Assembly (NCBI GenBank): GCA_036417435.1
Contig: CM070919.1
Span: 35,084,318 to 35,148,317, forward strand
From: Inia geoffrensis
Taxonomy: Eukaryota > Chordata > Mammalia > Artiodactyla > Iniidae
Length of the DNA stretch: 64,000 nt
Direction of reading: 5' to 3'
The notes under the pieces are model-generated. The model was not told the DNA's origin. It saw nothing but the letters and a program-made list of their open reading frames with translations, and did no database searches. Below, in pieces: positions 46,640 through 57,736 of this stretch; positions within the stretch are counted from its first letter, which is position 1, and each line of letters begins with the position of its first letter. Both the position numbers and the translations under genes were made by a program.

Positions 46640-47110
46640 ATTAGGTTTGTCAACTTTATGAAACTTTTTAACCAACCAAGCTTTGGATTATTGAGTCATT
46701 TATTTAATTTTTATTTCCTTTTTATTAATTCTGCTCGTATTACAATACTCCCTTCTACTTCCTTTAGACTTATTTTATTGTCATTTTTGAGCCCCCAGTT
46801 TTGGATACTTAGTATATTTAATTTTCAGCTTTCCTTTTTTCTTTTTTTCCAGTTAACCATTTAGTACTGCACATTTCTTTCCACGCACTGCCTTAATCTA
46901 GATCCCACAAGTTTTGATTTGTTATTGATCAGTTGTAAGTGATTCCTAAATGCCTCTTGTTTATTTTGATTTTTTTAAATTATTGATTTATTTCTTAAAT
47001 GAGTTGTAGTCATTCAACGTAGCCTGTGTGAAATTTAAACTTTGACATTTGTGGATACGTCTTTTATGGCCTAGGACAGTGATTTTGTTGAAGGAACATT
47101 TTCTTGTAAA
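46640..47110 (-). pseudogene. Ancient L1 ORF2 fragment, antisense
   Basis: 'gatcccacaagttttgattt', 'ttaaatgagttgtagtcatt', 'gacatttgtggatacgtctt' and 'ttatggcctaggacagtgat' follow the reverse complement of the mammalian L1 ORF2 region between endonuclease and reverse transcriptase (catcccataagttttgg, tttgtggcctaacatatgg). Heavily mutated. Confidence 0.65.
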
Positions 47111-48205
47111 TTTTCTATCTGTCTTGGACACTGCTTTCGTAAAATGCAATAAATTGAAAAGTAAATGTCACCAGAAAAATTAAAATTGAAAAATGATTGT
47201 GGCCCAAGCAACTAACATTAGAATCCAAAGGAAAAAGCTACATGCAGATAAAATAGCCTCATGCCACTGCCCAATTTTGATCTTTAAAATGTTATCTTTA
47301 ATTTAATTGTGTTCTCAGTGTCTGTGACCCCTATAAACCAGAATCATTTTTGGATTTCAAACTTCTCTATATAGAAGACTTTCAGGCTGCTGATCAAATG
47401 GTAACAGGAGAATTTAAGTATGAGCAGAAGCGCCCTTAGTGAACAGAGCACTTAGAAACAACACAGGCGTAGAGGCAGTTATGGCACTTAACATTCCCAG
47501 TGCCACTCTGGGCCACCTTTAGTGCGGGGTTTAGGGTTCAACTTCCCAAACAATTTGAAAAGAAATGTGTTTAGTTAAGGTTTTATTGGATGCTTTCTTG
47601 TTATGTTAAGTATGCTCTAGGGGGATGGTGACTGCAGTGGACCTCCCCATCAATACCAAGTGAAGTGTGTAGTGACAACTGAAATACCGGAACACAGAAC
47701 ATTCCATGGTGTTTCCTGCAAACTACTGATACGTCGTAAATGTCATATTCCTACAAAAACATGGTATCTAGTATTTAATGAATTACTGAATAATGAATAA
47801 TTTTCTTTAGCTTTTACATGCCTTATTGAAAATTACTTAGAAAGTAACAATTACATTCTTGTGGTCTGGCTCATCAGTGATTTTATGTTTGTATGTATTT
47901 CTTTATGCAATCTTTCCTAGAATGTATTTTTCCAGTTCCGTGACACTAGGTGGTAGTGCCATATACGTATCTCAGTTCATTTACTTAAAACCATATAAGC
48001 TTATTTGGGGAAAAAATATATTATTTTAACAGAAACAGGTAATGCATATTTCTAGAATAGTACATTCACCGGAAACATAGTATATACAGTTGCAAAGCAA
48101 TGGAACTCAATTTTCTTGGTTCTGTAAGATAATCACAGCTTTAGTCTGTGACTCTCAAAGAACACAAATTACACAGATCACGGTCCATAGGTATTAATGT
48201 GTTTT
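47111..48205. other. Unannotated DNA
   Basis: AT-rich. No gene or repeat recognised. Confidence 0.5.
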
Positions 48206-48210
48206 TTGTT

Positions 48211-48556
48211 TTTATAAATTTGTTTATTTATTTTTGGCTGCGTTGGGTCTTCGTTGCTGCGCGCGGGCTTTCTCTAGCTGCGGCGAGCGTGGGCTCCTCT
48301 TCGTTGCAGTGCGTGGGCTTCTCACTCTGGTGGCTTCTCTTGTTGAAGAGCATGGACTCCAGGCGCACGGGCTCAGTAGTTGTGGCGTGTGGGCTGAGTA
48401 GTTGTGGCTCGCGGGCTCTAGACCGCGGGGTCAGTAGCTGTGATGCACGGGCTTAGTTGCTCTGCGGCATGTGGGATCTTCCCGGACCAGGGCTTGAACC
48501 CGTGTCCGCTGCATTGGCAGGTGGATTCTTAACCACTGCGCCACCAGGGAAGCCCC
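48211..48556 (-). mobile_element. CHR-type SINE, long form, antisense
   Basis: Plus strand: 'atttatttttggctgcgttg', 'ggtcttcgttgctgcgcgcg', 'tctctagctgcggcgagcgt', 'ctcactctggtggcttctct', repeated 'gtagttgtggc' modules, 'gctctgcggcatgtgggatc', 'cattggcaggtggattctta' and 'gcgccaccagggaagcccc'. TSD not clear. The 102-codon frame within it is spurious. Confidence 0.93.
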
Positions 48557-50250
48557 TAATTTTTTTTTTTTTTTTAATTTCTTTCTAATGATAAATATGA
48601 TTTTGCTGTTGAGTATTTGGAAAAGTATTAACTTGAAATTAAAATGATCCGTAATCATCCATTCTTAAAAATAAGATTAGAAATGATATTTTATATATTT
48701 CCTTCCAGTCTTTTTTCAATTTATTTTAAGTGAATTAAGAGCTTACTATGCATTTTATTTACGTGTGTTTGTAAAAACAAATACCTGAACTAAATAATAA
48801 ATTACTGAAACAATTCCCTGCTAATTATAGAGAATTCTCATGTTCTGCATGGTGCTAAAATTTAATTATCCTCTAATTCTTTGTAACTGTACAGTCTGCT
48901 AACCATCTCTATTGATTTTCCAACAAATAAGCATATGCTCATGACCACAAGTCACATTTTGTTCTATAAACTCTTCTTCCTTTTTCAGACCTTTTTTTTT
49001 TTTTTTTCTTATTCCCGCTGGAGACTGAGGGCAAAGTTGCTATTCTATTGCGAGGATTCTAGTTTCGGACCCTGCAATGATTCATTTGGGTGTAGAATTA
49101 TTTCCCTTGAAAAGTGACAAGGGAGTGCTAAGATGGTAAAGTAATAATTACTTCCTTCGGCAGCAGTAGTTTAGGGAAAAGCTCAAAGACATATGGGCTG
49201 AATATTTAGCAGACGGTGATAATGGTGAGGTCACAGATAGGCCTCTGTGGGACGCTAGCAAAGCAGTATTGCAGGGAAAATTGATTGAAATCTTTGCCCA
49301 AAAGAAAAGGGAAAGGCAACTACAAATACCAGAGTTAGGGACGCAAATTAGGAGCCTCCAAAAGGGGCATATTAAGGGGGGTAAGGCTAAAACTAATTGA
49401 TTTAGAAAATGCCAAGGGGAAACTTAATAGGATTCTAAATGAGAGAATGGAGTATCTAATAAAGCTCAATAAGAGCAAGTTTTCTTCCCATGGCAGTAAA
49501 GCAGATACTATCTTGGCCTGCAAACTTCCAGGGAGAACACAGTTGAGACTAATTAGGGAAATTATGGGACAAAAAGGGGCCCACTCTAACCCCAGTGAAA
49601 CAAGGACCAGCATTTTTCTATATTATTCTTTCACAGACACATGTAGCGTTAGAATTTGTGTGTTGCTTTAAAGTTTCTAGACCCACCAGCCCATTACCAT
49701 AAAATGTAATTTACTTCATTCAGTGTGCTGTTTCTATGTCTGTATCTTTATGACATTTCAGTGCCTACTCTGTGAACACGATGTGAAGTTTGGGACACGA
49801 TGTGAAAAGTAACATAATATTATGAAAAGACCACCAGACCAGGGCTCAGAAGACATTTTGTCTAGTCTTGCAATACCCACAACTTGTTAAATAATTTTCC
49901 TAAGTTCCTATATAAAAAGGCAAGCTCCTGACTCTTCTCCATTTGAGTTTGACAAAAGCAGCTAGAGAGGAAAGCAGTAAATGTTGTAATAAAACTGTCA
50001 AAGAGCCCCTTGGGCCAAAGAAGAAATGAGAAAAAATAGAAGAAAATAATAATAAAATGATTAAATCTATTCACTTAAGATGACCTGCTAAGTGTCAGGT
50101 GGTAATTGATGAGCTAAACCTTGTCAAGTGCATATCATACCAGGTGTTTCCTTGTTATAAGAGAAATATCAATACTTTCTTTCCTCGAATGGCTCAGGAT
50201 CTAATGGCAGACCAGCAGATAGGGAAGAGAGAACAATACTGAGCAAAATA
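48557..50250. other. Unannotated DNA
   Basis: T tracts at about 48560-48575 and 48992-49008. A 92-codon antisense frame at 49335-49613 in purine-rich sequence lacks motifs. A weak MIR-like scrap may lie near 49,815-49,900. Confidence 0.45.
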
Positions 50251-50254
50251 TGGT

Positions 50255-50415
50255 TTTTCCATTTATTATCTGTGTATATCCCAATAACGTCACATATCCT
50301 CAGTTTCTTTATCTGAAAAATGAGAATGATAATGTTGACACTGAGGGGGGTTGCCCTGATAACTAAGCAAGAAGAGACTTGTAAAGTACCTAGTGCATGT
50401 TAAATAAATGGTATT
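50255..50415 (+). repeat. MIR SINE fragment
   Basis: 'tcctcagtttctttatctga', 'aaaatgagaatgataatgtt' and 'gtaaagtacctagtgcatgt' match the 3' half of MIR. Confidence 0.8.
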
Positions 50416-50639
50416 TTGTGTACTTTTTGTTAGTTAATTTATCCACTATTTTTCCACTAAATAGCATTTATCCACTATTTTTTAAATATCCAAATTATAA
50501 GTACAAGCAGCTAAATTAATCCTTCCTTCATGCATTTATTCATTCATGCAATGATGACCCACAGTACACTTCCCTGGTAGTCCAGAAATCATCTGTCCTC
50601 AGGACATTCAGTTTTTTATTTTTATTTGTTTATTTTTAA

Positions 50640-50812
50640 AGTCTGCAGCACCTGGTAACTGGGATGGAAGTGAGAGAGTGGCATGGACATACATACACTA
50701 CCAAATGTAAAATAGCTAGCTAGTGGGAAGCAGCCGCATAGCACGGGGAGATCAGCTCGGTGCTTTGTGACCACCTAGAGGGGTGGGATAGGGAGGGTGG
50801 GAGGGAGTGTGG
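50640..50812 (+). mobile_element. L1 3' UTR fragment, sense, lacking its tail
   Basis: The clear part at 50673-50812 has 'gtggcatggacatacataca', 'taccaaatgtaaaatagcta', 'gtgggaagcagccgcatagc', 'atcagctcggtgctttgtga' and 'ggtgggatagggagggtggg'. It stops before the terminal 'caataaag' and poly(A), so the 3' end was lost. Confidence 0.88.
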
Positions 50813-51061
50813 GAAAACTAGTGACCATTTATAGGTTGTGATTTGTAGGAGATCTTTGTAAAACGATCTGTTATCCCATCTGTTTTGTGGGATAAGCCGT
50901 GGCTGGCTTTCATGCATTAACCCTGATCTCTGTGATGTCACTTAAAACGTGCTATTATTTTGTCTGAATTGTATCCATTTTGCATACCTTAAATCGATAT
51001 AGCATTTACATTTCCTCATTACTGGTAGAAGTGTTCTAGGAAAGCTCAATTTATCTGGAAT

Positions 51062-51264
51062 TGTTTGATTTTTATTTAATTAATTTATTTTAAAAATATT
51101 TATTTATTTGGCTGAGCCGGGTCTTAGTCGCGCCCTGCAGGCTCTTTTCATGGCCTGCAGGACAGGATCAAGCTCCCCGACCAGGGATTGAACCCGGGTC
51201 CCCTGCACTGGGAGCGCAGAGTCTTGATTGCCGGACCACCAAGGAAGTCCCTGTTCGATTTTTA
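51062..51264 (-). mobile_element. CHR-1-like SINE, antisense, with TSD
   Basis: Body 51075-51251. Plus strand: 'tatttatttggctgagccgg', 'gtcttagtcgcgccctgcag', 'gcctgcaggacaggatcaag', 'ctccccgaccagggattgaa', 'cccgggtcccctgcactggg' and 'ggaccaccaaggaagtccc'. TSD TGTTTGATTTTTA / TGTTCGATTTTTA (51062-51074, 51252-51264), one mismatch. A different SINE subfamily from the others. Confidence 0.88.
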
Positions 51265-53060
51265 ACTTATCTGAAATGTACTGGTCTCTACATACATTTT
51301 TGTGGGAAAAGAATCCCAAAATGCATACTCCTTGGAAGAACTATTAATATAATATTTTTTCTATTTATCAGGAATGTATTTACTTTTTTTTATATTTTCA
51401 AATTAAAAGCATTACTTTGAGCAGTTGGAGTACTTTAAACTTTTAAACCTTTTCCCACTACATGAAAAATTCTTAGTGTTTAATAGATTTTAAAATATAA
51501 TTTTGCTTATTTTAACTGGTGAAAAGAGAAGGAAAAACGTTATTTTCTAGCTCAGTTTGAAAGCAGACAGTGAAACTAGTGCATAATTCATTTATCTGTA
51601 AGTTTCATTGTGTCTACTTCTCTTAAAGTATTGTTACTACAATAGACTCACTTCAGTGAAATACTGTGTTATGTATTTTGTATCATATGACTTAACCCCC
51701 AATTACTGACCCTCAGGTGGCTAAAACTACAAAATCATTTTGCTGAACAGGTTATTTTAAAGATTTAAGGGAAGAAATAAACTCAAGGACTTAAATATGA
51801 AAAAAGAGTTTTCGTTCATGTATGTGATACATAATATATATAACATTATAATCTTAAAAAGTATGATTTCATGTATCTGCCAAAAGAAATCCAAGCAAAA
51901 ATGTTAATGGAGAATACTCACTTTAGAATTTAGGAACTTGAATGAAGCTTGCTATGAGCAGACTTTGTGTGTGCACTATTTAGTGTAGTTCAACCAATAT
52001 TGAATTCCTATAGCAAAAAGGCACTCTGCTCATAATTAAATATCTAAAAACCTGCAAAAGTTATAAATTATTATTAGAATGTGTGATGAAGTTGAAAAGA
52101 ATCCTTTCTCACATAATTTTTTTAGTGGCAGTCGAGACTATTGAAAAGATTCTAAGGCATGAAACTGCCCCTTTAATGTCCCTTAACTCATCCATTACTC
52201 TTTTCATCATTAAACTAAATAGTATCAAATGGTCCACTGTTTTGTTTTGTTTTTTTCCCTCCAGAGATCCCATGTCCCTTCTCTCTAGCATAAGCAGGTT
52301 TGCCCACTAGCACACTAAGTAAGTAAGGATGAGTCAGAAACAATATAGAATGCATGGGCATATTGGCTACAATTACATGATGAAAATGACAAATAAAATC
52401 TTCACCAAAAAAAGTCACTAAAATATCAGAGAACTATGGCTTCTGTCATATTAACAGACTGAATTAGAGGATTAAAACAAAAATTAATGACATCTATTAT
52501 TAAATTTTGACCCAGGGAGTTTTTTCTTTTTTTAATGTTTTAAAAGCGCAAGGAAACATGAAATCCAGTTTACATCAAACCTTTAGATAATAGCATGTAT
52601 ATTAATACATGATTCTGACAAAGACTTCTGTGTCCTTTCTCCAGAAATCACAACCATATATCAAAGAACAATCAACCACTGGGACAGCTCTTTGTTTTAA
52701 CAGATGTCTACAAAGGCTCACAAATTCTTTGGGCAAAAAAAATGAATGAAGATCAAAAAACTTACAGGGGAGCTTCCAATATGTAGGAACAATCTATATT
52801 TATCCTATTACAATATTCTGTGAGTAATAGGTACAATATAGAACACTTTGGCAAAATACAGGTGTGAATTATATAGATTGAATTTTCAAGAACAATTTAC
52901 CATAACTGGATAAATATCCATGTTTATTGTTCTTCAGTTCTATGCAATTTGGTTTAAATACTGCTTAGCCAAGAATAGAATATTTATTCTTTCACTGATT
53001 TAACATAGTTTGTCCAGCACCTGCTGAGTGTGCTCCAGTCACAGCTTTGGCCTATAGTTT
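51265..53060. other. Unannotated AT-rich DNA
   Basis: No gene or repeat recognised in 1.8 kb; frames up to 75 codons lack motifs. Confidence 0.5.
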
Positions 53061-53069
53061 GCAGCTTTC

Positions 53070-53459
53070 AAACTAAGATGAGAGGGACTTTTCCTGGTGG
53101 CGCAGTGGTTAAGAATCTGCGTGCCAATGCAGGCGACACGGGTTCGAGCCCTGGTCCAGGAAGATCCCACATGCCGTGGAGCAACTAAGCCCGTGAGCCA
53201 CAACTACTGAGCCTGCACTTTAGAGCCCACGAGGCACAACTGCTGAGCCCGCATGCCACAACTACTGAAGCCCTCGTGCCTAGAGCCCGTGCTCCGCAAC
53301 AAGAGAAGCCACTGCAATGAGAAGCTCGCGCACCGCAACGAAGAGTAGCCTCGCTCGCCGCTACTAGAGAAAGCCCGCCCGCAGCAGCGAAGACCCAACA
53401 CAGCCATAAATAAAGAAATAAACAAATGAATTAAAAAAAAAAAAAAAACTAAGATGAGA
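53070..53459 (+). mobile_element. CHR-type SINE, long form, with 14-bp perfect TSD
   Basis: Body 53084-53445: head gggacttttcctggtggcgc, 'aagaatctgcgtgccaatgc', box B 'gggttcgagccctggtccag', repeated 'cacaactactgagcc' modules, 'gcaacaagagaagccactgc', 'cgaagacccaacacagcc' and an A tail. TSD AAACTAAGATGAGA is identical at 53070-53083 and 53446-53459. Confidence 0.95.
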
Positions 53460-53638
53460 AAATCATTGGGAATAACTCTTTCGAAGAATGGAGCCTACCA
53501 GAGCTTCCCACTTTCCTCAGATTCCATCTTCACATGCAGTGAAGGCTTGAAGATGCAATCAAAGTAAAATGATTTCCAGGTTTCAAGTTGAAAATCACTT
53601 TCTCTAAGAAGCCCTGTCTCCGTTGGTTATTTCCTTCG
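53460..53638. other. Unique spacer between SINE and L1
   Basis: No features. Confidence 0.5.
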
Positions 53639-53639
53639 T

Positions 53640-54303
53640 TTTTCTTTTTAATTGGAGTATAGTTACTTTACATTATTGTGTTAGTTTCTGCTGTACAGCA
53701 AAGTGAATCATTTATATGTATACATATGTCCCCTCTTTTTTAGATTTCCTTCCCATTTAGGTCACCACAGAGTGTTGAGTAGAGTTCCCTGTGCTGTACA
53801 GTAGGTTATCATTAGTTATTTATTTTATACATATTAGTGTATATATGTCAGTACCAATCACCTAGTTCATCCCACCCTCCCCTTCCCCCCTTGGTATCCG
53901 TAAGTTTGTTCTCTACATCTGTGTCTCTATTTCTGCTTTGCAAGTAAGTTCATCTGTACCATTTTTCTAGATTCCACATAAAAGCAATATTATACGAGAT
54001 TTGTTTTTCTCTTTCTGACTTACTTCACTCTGTATGACAGTCTCTGGGTCTGTTCATGTCTCTGCAAGTGGCACTATTTCATTCCTTTTTATGGCTGAGG
54101 AGTATTCCATTGTATGCATGTGCCACATCTTCTTTATCCATTCCTCTGTTGATGGACACTTAGGTTGCTTCCATGACCTGGCTATTGTAAATAGTGCTGC
54201 AATGAACACTGGGGTGCGTGTGTCTTTTTGAATTGTGGTTTTCTCTGGGTACGTGCCCAGGAGTGGGATTGCTGGGTCCTATGGTGGTTCTACTTTTAGG
54301 TTT
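53640..54303 (-). mobile_element. L1 3' end with ORF2 C-terminal part, antisense, 5'-truncated
   Basis: Plus strand: 'aattggagtatagttacttt', 'gtgttagtttctgctgtaca', 'ttctctacatctgtgtctct', 'ctgacttacttcactctgta', 'gaggagtattccattgtatg', 'tggacacttaggttgcttcc', 'gggattgctgggtcctatgg'. These are reverse-complement L1 3' UTR and C-terminal ORF2. An L1MA-like age is likely. Confidence 0.92.
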
Positions 54304-55285
54304 TTTCTCTCACATCTGAGCCTTGCCTAGAGAAGCTTTTCTATCCATAACTACATATTGTCAAGGAGGGAGAATCTTGCTAAACCCATCCTGTGGTTAA
54401 AGTCTTCACTTAATTATTATTTCTAATAAATCCTCAAAGCATAGTTGCCCTTCCTGTAGGCCCTGCGCAACTTTGATTAGCCCTGTGGTAGCAGCACTTA
54501 AATTAGGGTTTCCTTTTTGCCTGTTCAATCTCTCTCGCTGTTCCTTTCTCTCCCTCTGTCTCCAATCCTTCTTTAAAGGAAGGGGTTTTTAACTGCTGTA
54601 TCTTCAGCATTCAGACTATGTTCCAAATGTGGAATCAACTTTGGTAAGGTAGGGTTTGGTGAAAAGAGGGAGGAGACAATGAGAATTAACAGAAGTCAAA
54701 CAAGGAAACCATGGCAGGGATACAGCTGAGAGAGGATACAGCTCTTGAGTAACCTTGGTAGAAACAGACTGCGCCATATATGAACTATATAGACACAATT
54801 CTGCATGATTTGGTAAATTATACAATTAAAGATACCCAAAGAGGGGCAGTTATTAAAATATGTGACTCCAAGTTTCTTTTCTTAGAACATTATAGGAATG
54901 ATTCTTTAGCTCACCATCCTGGAAGGTTTTGAACAACAAGAAGGTTATATAGGAAATAAGTTATAAAATTCTCCAAGCATAGTATATTAACAACATTGTT
55001 TAATTATTAGGCCAATTGATGTATAAAATAGAGTTGTAGTTTGTGGGTAATCTGAACACTAAATTAAGCCTCGACGATAAGTGTCTGCATTTCTTCTTCT
55101 TGTACTTTTTTAAGAAAATTCACCGGACATGTTTTGATCACCCATTATACAGTGGGAACCCACAGAACTAATAAAGCAGGCAGGAATAGATCCATTACTC
55201 AAGGTCCTCTGTTTTTTCCCTTACCCCTTTAAGGCCAGAGTTTCCAAATTAATACTTGAATCAGCAAACTGTGCCTATTTCTCTT
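54304..55285. other. Unannotated DNA
   Basis: Nothing recognised. A 69-codon antisense frame at 54616 lacks motifs. Confidence 0.5.
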
Positions 55286-55288
55286 ACC

Positions 55289-55321
55289 TTATCTTAGCTC
55301 TATTCTTTTGAGCTAAGATAA
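55289..55321. repeat. Perfect 12-bp inverted repeat, 9-nt loop
   Basis: TTATCTTAGCTC (55289-55300), loop TATTCTTTT, GAGCTAAGATAA (55310-55321). The stem does not extend further, so it is too short for a typical pre-miRNA. Each arm contains a GATA-type motif (TTATCT, AGATAA). Confidence 0.75.
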
Positions 55322-57605
55322 AGCAATTCCAGCAATCCTGTCATCTATCTGTGTAAGTATGTAGATTCATCTAGGACCTGCATGTAGGTAATGGTGGCAT
55401 AGTTTATGGTGACCATTTAAACCAGGAATATTCAATAAAACTTCGATCCCCGAGGCAAGTACACTGCTCTGTCAGCTACCAAGGTGACTTTCTTTCATGC
55501 TTTGTTTCCTTTTGAAGTTGGATTCCTCACCATGCCCTCTCCTCTCTGTGCCTCTGAATTAAGCAGAAATTGACTCTCATTTTTAAAGTTCTATCAACAC
55601 CTCACAAAGGAGTTAAAAGGCTTTTTTTTTTTAATAAGGAAAGTATGTAATGAAAGATGAAAAGATAAGCTTAAGATAAGACTCAACCAATCTCTAAGTT
55701 TTTTCCTTAAATGCAATATAATGCTGATCTTACAAGATGACACTCTTCCCCCCAAAATATAATGTTCAATGAAAAAGAATTTATGTTAACATTTTAGACA
55801 GAGATCTTTTTCTCCTAAGATTTTGATAATGCAGTGCATATTTCCCACATTATACTACTTAATATCTAAAACAACACTTGATATAATACAGTTTGATCTT
55901 TAAATTCATGAAGTGTGCTGTTCTTCTTTAAATATTATATTCTCAAAGCTTTTCCAGTTTGAACTCATATCAGAACTGAACCAAATGGCTGTTATCTATG
56001 AGAACATTTAAATTAAACCATAATAGTAATATAGTTACTTCAATTCTATATACCGATCAACACTCATAAAAATCTTTATATCAGAGCATCTATCAACATG
56101 ATAGTAGATTATCAGAGGCTAAGTGGGATATTGAGAATAAGCTATAATTTAGGGCAAAACTGATTAAATGTTTGAAGACATAATAATCTTATTGTATGAG
56201 TCACATTCATCAAGTGCCTAATTATGCATAACACCACGCAAATTCTGTACAAAAGAGAACTTGATCTTAATAAAAGAATCATCCAGATGGTAGAAAATCA
56301 TCTTGGTTCTGATTGTATGAAGTTATAGAAGGGAAAAGAAACTAGGAAGCAATATAGAATAGGCTTATTTGGGATGAGTATATCCATAAACGACAGATGC
56401 GAGGAAAAAATTCCCCTTTACCTCTATGGGATTTACTTGTACTTTGCATCGATAAGAATAATTCCACTGATAACCTGCAATCTAATTGGCCACATGGTCC
56501 CTTTTGGCACTAGTGTTTGTCTCTCAGAGTTCTAAGTTAAATAAAATACCGAGGCCATCTTGGGCTCTGAGAATATTTTGGTGTTTTTAAAATGTATGGT
56601 TCAATCATTTCTGGGGGGGTGGGGAAAAGGTTTCATTTATTTTGAATTGGCTCTCAGGATCGGGGGAGAAGCAAAAGTTTGGTTCAGATACAAATTAGAT
56701 TATTTTCAGATTGCAACAAATTAGAGCCACCTGCTATGGTTTCTAATTCACAGTTCAGGCTTGGTATTTATACACACAAGGACGTTTTGGAGAAAAATTC
56801 TGATTGTGACTTTAAAGCATATTTCCAGGTCTCTACTGAGCATTCTCCCATGTAAATGGACTGTGCTAATGTGTTTGACTAAGAGTTATGGTTGGAATCG
56901 TTCTGAGATCCATTCTGCTGCTGTGCAAATAGATAGAGCTTAGGTGTCTCTATGTTCCACTAAATATTGCTAGTAAAATTCCTTGTGTTATTAACATATC
57001 ATAAAATAGTATTTGCTTTCAAGTCCCCTAGATTCAAGAAACGTAAAAACTGCACTACTTCAGATTTAATTGACCACAGGTTTAGTCCGCACTGATAACA
57101 TCTGAATTATAGAGGAGTTTAAAAGAAATACTGCTTTTTCACTCTACTGCAGGTCCCTAATAGATTATTAAAGGAAATGGATATGAACGATGTGTTGTGA
57201 GCCCTGTTGTAATAACGTCCTTGAGTGCATGCCATGAAACTGCTTTATAAGTAAGGTCGTTATAGAATAAGGTTCTTCTGGTGACTTAGTAATTAACTGC
57301 TCCAGCTGGTGTCCAAAATAAATATGTCCCATTTCCGATCTCTGTTTAATGGAATTACATCACGTTTCCCTAGTCCTTGGCCTCTGAAATTTCTGTTTCT
57401 TTTACACAAATCTTTTACACATATCTTGTTCAGTTTTTTAAGCCTTTTCCTCACGGATAGTAAACGCATTTATTTCAACCTAGATCTGATACAGTGATCA
57501 CAAATATTAAAATGTGTGTCGTCTAAATTAATAATGTTATACTGTACCACGTTTTTAATGTATTAAACTTGATCCCTTTAAAAGTAGTTGACTTATGTCA
57601 AGTTA
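55322..57605. other. Unannotated AT-rich DNA
   Basis: About 2.3 kb without a recognised gene or repeat. Confidence 0.5.
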
Positions 57606-57609
57606 TGTT

Positions 57610-57736
57610 CACCAAAATTCTTCTTTTTAAAAATATTTTACTGAAGTATAGCTGATTTACAATGTTGTGTTAATTTCTGTACAGCAAAGTGATTCAGTTA
57701 TACATATATGTATTCTTTTTCATCACCAAAATTCTT
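57610..57736 (-). mobile_element. Very short L1 3' end, antisense, with 13-bp perfect TSD
   Basis: Body 57623-57723: 'atattttactgaagtatagc', 'tgatttacaatgttgtgtta', 'gtacagcaaagtgattcagt'. The TSD CACCAAAATTCTT is identical at 57610-57622 and 57724-57736. Extreme 5' truncation (about 100 bp remain). Confidence 0.93.

Noticed and set aside
48148..48456. 102-codon plus-strand frame
   Set aside because: Lies within the antisense long-form CHR SINE.
50570..50590. acttccctggtagtccag, resembling a SINE head
   Set aside because: The sequence after it does not continue as a SINE.
55289..55321. Candidate microRNA hairpin
   Set aside because: The stem is only 12 bp and does not extend; a pre-miRNA needs a much longer stem.
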